Assembly: GCA_028711485.1 (NCBI GenBank)
Contig: JAQTSF010000039.1
Coordinates: forward strand, 1 to 6,848
Direction of reading: 5' to 3'
Source: Candidatus Iainarchaeum sp.
Lineage (GTDB): Archaea > Micrarchaeota > Micrarchaeia > Anstonellales > Bilamarchaeaceae
DNA length: 6,848 nt
Made by a program: the position numbers and the translations under genes. Shown one piece after another: positions 4,133 to 6,848 of this stretch. The stretch's first letter is position 1; the number at the start of each line of letters is the position of its first letter. A model generated the notes under the pieces. The model had not been told where the DNA came from and ran no database searches. It worked only from the letters and a program-made list of their open reading frames with translations.

Positions 4133-4441
4133 ATGGTTAGGCCAAGAAAATGCAGAAGAATTTCAAATGAGCCTGAAATAACATATTTCAAACCTGCAGG
4201 AGTTAGATTAATAGAACTTAAAGAGTTAGAAATTTCTATTGATGAACTAGAAGCACTAAAACTCGTAGATTACAGCAGTATAGAGCAAACAAATGCTTCA
4301 AAGAAAATGGATATTTCACAACCAACACTAAGTCGTCTTCTCTTATCAGCAAGAAAAAAGATTGCACAAGCTTTAACAGAAGGTTATGCAATCAAAATCA
4401 ATGGAGGAAATTATTACATTAAAAAAAATAAAAAGAGGTGA
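4133..4441 (+). CDS. UPF0251 (DUF134) family DNA-binding protein
   Basis: This 102-residue protein starts with the family pattern MVRPRKCRRI, then EPEITYFKPAGV (14-25), and LEISIDELEALKLVDYSSIEQ (31-51), which resembles the sigma-factor region 4 type of helix-turn-helix. The recognition helix is in ASKKMDISQPTLSRLLLSARKKIAQAL (55-81), followed by the closing EGYAIKINGG. Full length is typical. The family is annotated as predicted regulators and often sits next to small DUF5320 proteins and iron-sulfur or metal-cofactor genes, as here. Its TGA stop lies inside the ribosome binding site of the next gene, so the two are cotranscribed. The palindrome just before the ATG is the obvious candidate target. 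DNA binding is predicted from the fold; the signal it senses is unknown. Confidence 0.92.
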   Translation: MVRPRKCRRISNEPEITYFKPAGVRLIELKELEISIDELEALKLVDYSSIEQTNASKKMDISQPTLSRLLLSARKKIAQALTEGYAIKINGGNYYIKKNKKR

Positions 4442-4447
4442 AAAAAT

Positions 4448-4657
4448 ATGCCAGGTAGAGACGGAACCGGTCCTTTTTGGGCTAGAGGAAACTGGAACTG
4501 CAGAAGAAGAGAAGTTGCTCCAGGATGCGGTTATGGATACGGATTTTCAAGAAATTTATCTAAAAGCGAAGAAAAACAAATGCTTGTTTCAAGGATTGAA
4601 TTTTTGAAATCCGAGATAGAACAGCTAAATAAAAGAAAAGCAGAAATTAAGGAATAA
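4448..4657 (+). CDS. DUF5320-family small protein
   Basis: The 69-residue protein opens with MPGRDGTGPFWARGNWNC, the glycine-rich MPxxDGTGP start characteristic of DUF5320, followed by a Cys/Gly/Tyr segment (RRREVAPGCGYGYG) and a C-terminal coiled coil (about residues 38-68). GAGGTGA (4435-4441) is a strong Shine-Dalgarno sequence six bases before the ATG and contains the stop of the UPF0251 gene, which fixes this start and shows translational linkage. The overlapping frame at 4386-4607 lacks these features. Members often accompany UPF0251 regulators and metal-cofactor proteins; their function is unknown. The two Cys residues could bind metal (inference). Confidence 0.87.
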   Translation: MPGRDGTGPFWARGNWNCRRREVAPGCGYGYGFSRNLSKSEEKQMLVSRIEFLKSEIEQLNKRKAEIKE

Positions 4658-4675
4658 TTTCTTTTTTATTTTTTC
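4658..4675 (+). terminator. T-rich terminator after the DUF5320 gene
   Basis: The stop codon is followed at once by three T-runs (4658-4660, 4662-4667, 4669-4674) without a hairpin, separating this operon from the iron operon. Confidence 0.5.
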
Positions 4676-4682
4676 AGCAAGG

Positions 4683-4708
4683 TTTTTAAATTTAGGCGCA
4701 CCTAAATT
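4683..4708 (+). promoter_or_regulatory. TATA-like box overlapped by a DtxR/IdeR-type operator
   Basis: TTTTTAAATTT (4683-4693) is centred about 26 bp before the ATG at 4714. AATTTAGG (4689-4696), four bases and CCTAAATT (4701-4708) form a perfect 8+8 bp inverted repeat that overlaps the 3' edge of the TATA box. The TTAGG/CCTAA half-sites agree with the known consensus of DtxR/IdeR iron repressors. Binding would exclude the basal transcription factors, so the operon is probably repressed when iron is plentiful. Confidence 0.78.
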
Positions 4709-4713
4709 GATTT

Positions 4714-5319
4714 ATGAAAAAACAAAGCCCTGAGATTGAGGAATATCTTGAGCTTCTTGTCCGTTTGAAGAAAGAGAAAATTCATGCAAAAACTTCATTA
4801 ATATCTAAAAGGCTGAAGGTTTCTCCTGCAAGTGTAAGTGAGATGCTAAAAAAACTCTCGGAGAGAGGACTTCTCAAACTTACTCCATACAAAGGAGTGG
4901 AACTTACTCAAGAAGGAGAAAAAATAGGAACAAAAATACTAAACAAGCATCTTCTATTAGAACGGTTTTTGGTTTTTTTGGGGATAAATAAAGACAAAGC
5001 CCACGGGGAAGCATGTATTCTTGAACACGCACTTTCTGATGATGTTGAAAATGCTCTAAAAAAGGCTTTAGATAAAGGAATGAAATCTGGAAAAATAAAA
5101 AAACTCTCAGAATTAAAATCAAATCAATTAGGAAAAATAGTAATGGTTGTGGGAGGAAGGGAATGCTGCACAAGACTCTCAGATATGGGTTTAACTCCAG
5201 GGGCAAAAATAAAATTATTAAAAAAATCCTCATTAGGCCCTATTCAAATTTTATTAAGAAACACTAAATTAGCTTTAGGGAGAGGCGCATCTGATAAGGT
5301 TTATATTGAGGTTGAATAA
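4714..5319 (+). CDS. DtxR/IdeR-like iron-dependent repressor with C-terminal FeoA domain
   Basis: The 201-residue protein has a winged helix-turn-helix (1-65; LKVSPASVSEMLKKLSERGLL), a metal-binding dimerisation domain (66-125) and an SH3-like FeoA domain (131-201; LSDMGLTPGAKIKLL). Ligands expected for DtxR are visible: H79 and E83, H97, and C101-x2-E104-H105. Cys at 101, where manganese-type MntR has Glu, favours iron; the DtxR Met10 position appears to be E10. Regulators of this family bind ferrous iron and then DNA. The C-terminal domain could also serve as the FeoA partner of FeoB, since no separate feoA is seen. The gene heads an operon: its TAA overlaps the feoB ATG by one base. The upstream inverted repeat indicates autorepression. 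The start is the first ATG after that operator. Confidence 0.92.
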   Translation: MKKQSPEIEEYLELLVRLKKEKIHAKTSLISKRLKVSPASVSEMLKKLSERGLLKLTPYKGVELTQEGEKIGTKILNKHLLLERFLVFLGINKDKAHGEACILEHALSDDVENALKKALDKGMKSGKIKKLSELKSNQLGKIVMVVGGRECCTRLSDMGLTPGAKIKLLKKSSLGPIQILLRNTKLALGRGASDKVYIEVE

Positions 5320-6848
5320 TGAAGGACATTTCATTTGCTCTTTTAGGAAATCCGAATTCAGGAAAATCTGTTTTCTTTAATCAGCTTACGGGAGGTTCCC
5401 AACATGTTGGAAATTGGCCTGGAAAAACAGTGGAAAAAGCAGAAGGAAAGCTGTCTTTTTTAGGAAAAACAATAAAAATAATTGATCTTCCAGGAATAAA
5501 TTCGCTTTCAGCTTCTTCAATAGAAGAACAAATAGCAAGGGATTTTATTCTCTCAAAAGAATCCAATGTAATACTGAATATAACAGATTCTTCTTCCCTA
5601 GAAAAAAATCTTTACCTTACCCTTCAAATGATTGAGATGGAGTGTCCCTTAGTTCTAGTTTTGAATATGTCTGATGTTGCAAAAGAGCAAGGAATATTCA
5701 TAAATGAGAAAAAACTATTTCAATCTATTGGAATACCTGCAGTAAAAACAATAGCAACTCAGTCAAAAGGAATAGAAAATGCGATTATTGAAGCATTTAA
5801 ATTATACAACTCAAAAAAAATTCCAACAAAAATAAGATATTCTCAATCCATTGAAAATTCCCTATCTAAAATAGCTTATAAAATAACAAATTCAAAATAC
5901 CCAAAAAGATGGGTTGCAATAAAATTGCTTGAAGGAGAGCAGGAAATAATAAAAGAATTTTCAAGTAATAACTCTCTTGTTGCAACTGTAAACAATGAAA
6001 TTAAACTTCTTGAAAAAAAATACCAGCAGAAAATCAGGACAATAATTTCAAAAGAAAGATACAATAAAATAGAAGGAATCATTTTGCAATCTCAATCTCA
6101 ATCAAAACCTGAAATTTCAATAAATGAAAAATTGGATTCTTTGTTTATGCATAATGTACTAGGCTATTTCTTTCTTGCACTAATATTGTTGTTATTTTTC
6201 TATTCAATATTTTCTTTTGGAGGTTTTCTTTCAGGAATTCTTGAAGAATATCTTAATCTTATTTATATTATCTTAAATTTTGAAGACCCAATTCTATCAT
6301 TTTTCTCAAATTCTGTTCTTGAAGGAATCATCGCAGGTTTGGTAATTGCAATTCCTTATTTAATTCCCTTTTACATTTTACTTGCAGTACTAGAAGATTC
6401 TGGTTATCTATCTAGAATAGCATATTTAACAGATGGATTTATGCACAGAATCGGATTACATGGAAAGGCATTCATACCAATAGTTCTTGGTTATGGTTGT
6501 TCTGTTCCTGCCTGTATAGGATGCAGGATAATGGAAAATAGAAAACAGCAGTTTACCACAGCATTCCTTGTAACATTAATCCCCTGCGCCGCGAGAAGCA
6601 TAATTATATTCAGCTTGGTTGCCGCTTTTCTTGGAGCTGAGATAGCACTTTTAATTTATGTTTTTAACTTAGTAGTAGTTCTTATTCTAGGATTCATTGC
6701 ATCTTTTTTTATAAAGGGAGAAACTCCTGCAATGATTATGAATATGCCCTCCTACAAACTTCCTGATTTTCCGTCAATATTTTCAAGAACCTTCTTCAGA
6801 ATAAGAAATTTTATTTTTATTGCTTTCCCAATAATTATTCTTTCAACT
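5319..6848 (+). CDS. feoB: Ferrous iron transporter FeoB, 3' end outside the window
   Basis: The first 510 residues are visible. FeoB takes Fe(II) across the cytoplasmic membrane and has a cytosolic G-protein domain. G1 is GNPNSGKS (10-17), the switch Thr is T37 in GNWPGKT, G3 is DLPG (56-59), G4 is NMSD (116-119) and G5 resembles TQSKG (147-151). A GDI-like helical region precedes the membrane part, which starts near residue 277. The first Gate motif, GYGCSVPACIGCR (391-403), and the second, IPCAAR (421-426), place C394 and C423 29 residues apart, as for the two Gate cysteines of Escherichia coli FeoB. The membrane domain continues past the edge. GAGGT (5308-5312), inside the upstream gene and six bases before the ATG, together with the one-base overlap, fixes the start and shows coupling to the DtxR-FeoA gene. 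Confidence 0.95.
   Translation, partial: MKDISFALLGNPNSGKSVFFNQLTGGSQHVGNWPGKTVEKAEGKLSFLGKTIKIIDLPGINSLSASSIEEQIARDFILSKESNVILNITDSSSLEKNLYLTLQMIEMECPLVLVLNMSDVAKEQGIFINEKKLFQSIGIPAVKTIATQSKGIENAIIEAFKLYNSKKIPTKIRYSQSIENSLSKIAYKITNSKYPKRWVAIKLLEGEQEIIKEFSSNNSLVATVNNEIKLLEKKYQQKIRTIISKERYNKIEGIILQSQSQSKPEISINEKLDSLFMHNVLGYFFLALILLLFFYSIFSFGGFLSGILEEYLNLIYIILNFEDPILSFFSNSVLEGIIAGLVIAIPYLIPFYILLAVLEDSGYLSRIAYLTDGFMHRIGLHGKAFIPIVLGYGCSVPACIGCRIMENRKQQFTTAFLVTLIPCAARSIIIFSLVAAFLGAEIALLIYVFNLVVVLILGFIASFFIKGETPAMIMNMPSYKLPDFPSIFSRTFFRIRNFIFIAFPIIILST

Noticed and set aside
4386..4607. Open frame overlapping UPF0251 and DUF5320.
   Set aside because: It is a shifted reading of two recognised genes; the strong ribosome binding site points to 4448.
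4904..5233. Minus-strand frame inside the DtxR-FeoA gene (also 5381-5566 and 5876-6082 inside feoB).
   Set aside because: Hydrophobic low-complexity translation arising from the antisense of lysine-rich coding sequence; no start signals.
1..6848. CRISPR array or insertion sequence.
   Set aside because: I saw no regularly spaced direct repeats, and no transposase-like protein with flanking terminal repeats.

Overview
The window looks like low-GC archaeal DNA, most likely from a DPANN-type lineage (inference; no ribosomal marker is present). The archaeal signals are TATA-like boxes about 25-33 bp upstream of most first genes with almost no leader, AT-rich terminators without strong hairpins, two tRNA genes interrupted by bulge-helix-bulge (BHB) introns with no encoded CCA, an archaeal-type threonyl-tRNA synthetase editing domain, UPF0251/DUF5320 proteins, and a DtxR-FeoA/FeoB iron operon.

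Left part (1-1814). The C-terminal end of a GGDEF protein (diguanylate cyclase type, with the product-inhibition site intact) runs in from the left edge. It is followed by a tRNA-Thr(CGT) gene carrying two small introns, one at 37/38 and one in the T-loop at 59/60. Only 22 bp further, on the opposite strand, ends a gene that fuses a ThrRS-type editing domain (a D-aminoacyl-tRNA deacylase-like fold) to a class I SAM-dependent methyltransferase. I do not recognise this two-domain architecture. Its position tail-to-tail with a tRNA-Thr gene makes it the most suggestive protein here.

Middle (1815-3330). A duplicated Lrp/AsnC-type regulator is divergent from the fusion gene, and a perfect 10+10 bp inverted repeat lies between them. 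The apparently empty, hairpin-rich stretch 2924-3254 is explained on the minus strand by a tRNA-Pro(TGG) gene with three introns of 136, 32 and 46 nt. These make up 214 of 287 nt and leave a normal 73-nt tRNA. The 136-nt intron folds into a branched structure of its own. Segments downstream of the tRNA can pair in mutually exclusive ways with its acceptor strand.

Right part (3331-6848). A multi-pass membrane protein of unclear substrate is followed by a UPF0251 regulator and a DUF5320 small protein in one operon, with a perfect 20-bp palindrome between TATA box and start. Then comes an iron operon: a DtxR/IdeR-like repressor fused to a FeoA domain, overlapping by one base the ferrous-iron transporter gene feoB, which is cut by the window end. 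An inverted repeat with TTTAGG/CCTAAA half-sites lies between the dtxR TATA box and start, as expected for autorepression. A one-mismatch copy with the same spacing lies in the region shared by tRNA-Pro and the membrane-protein gene.
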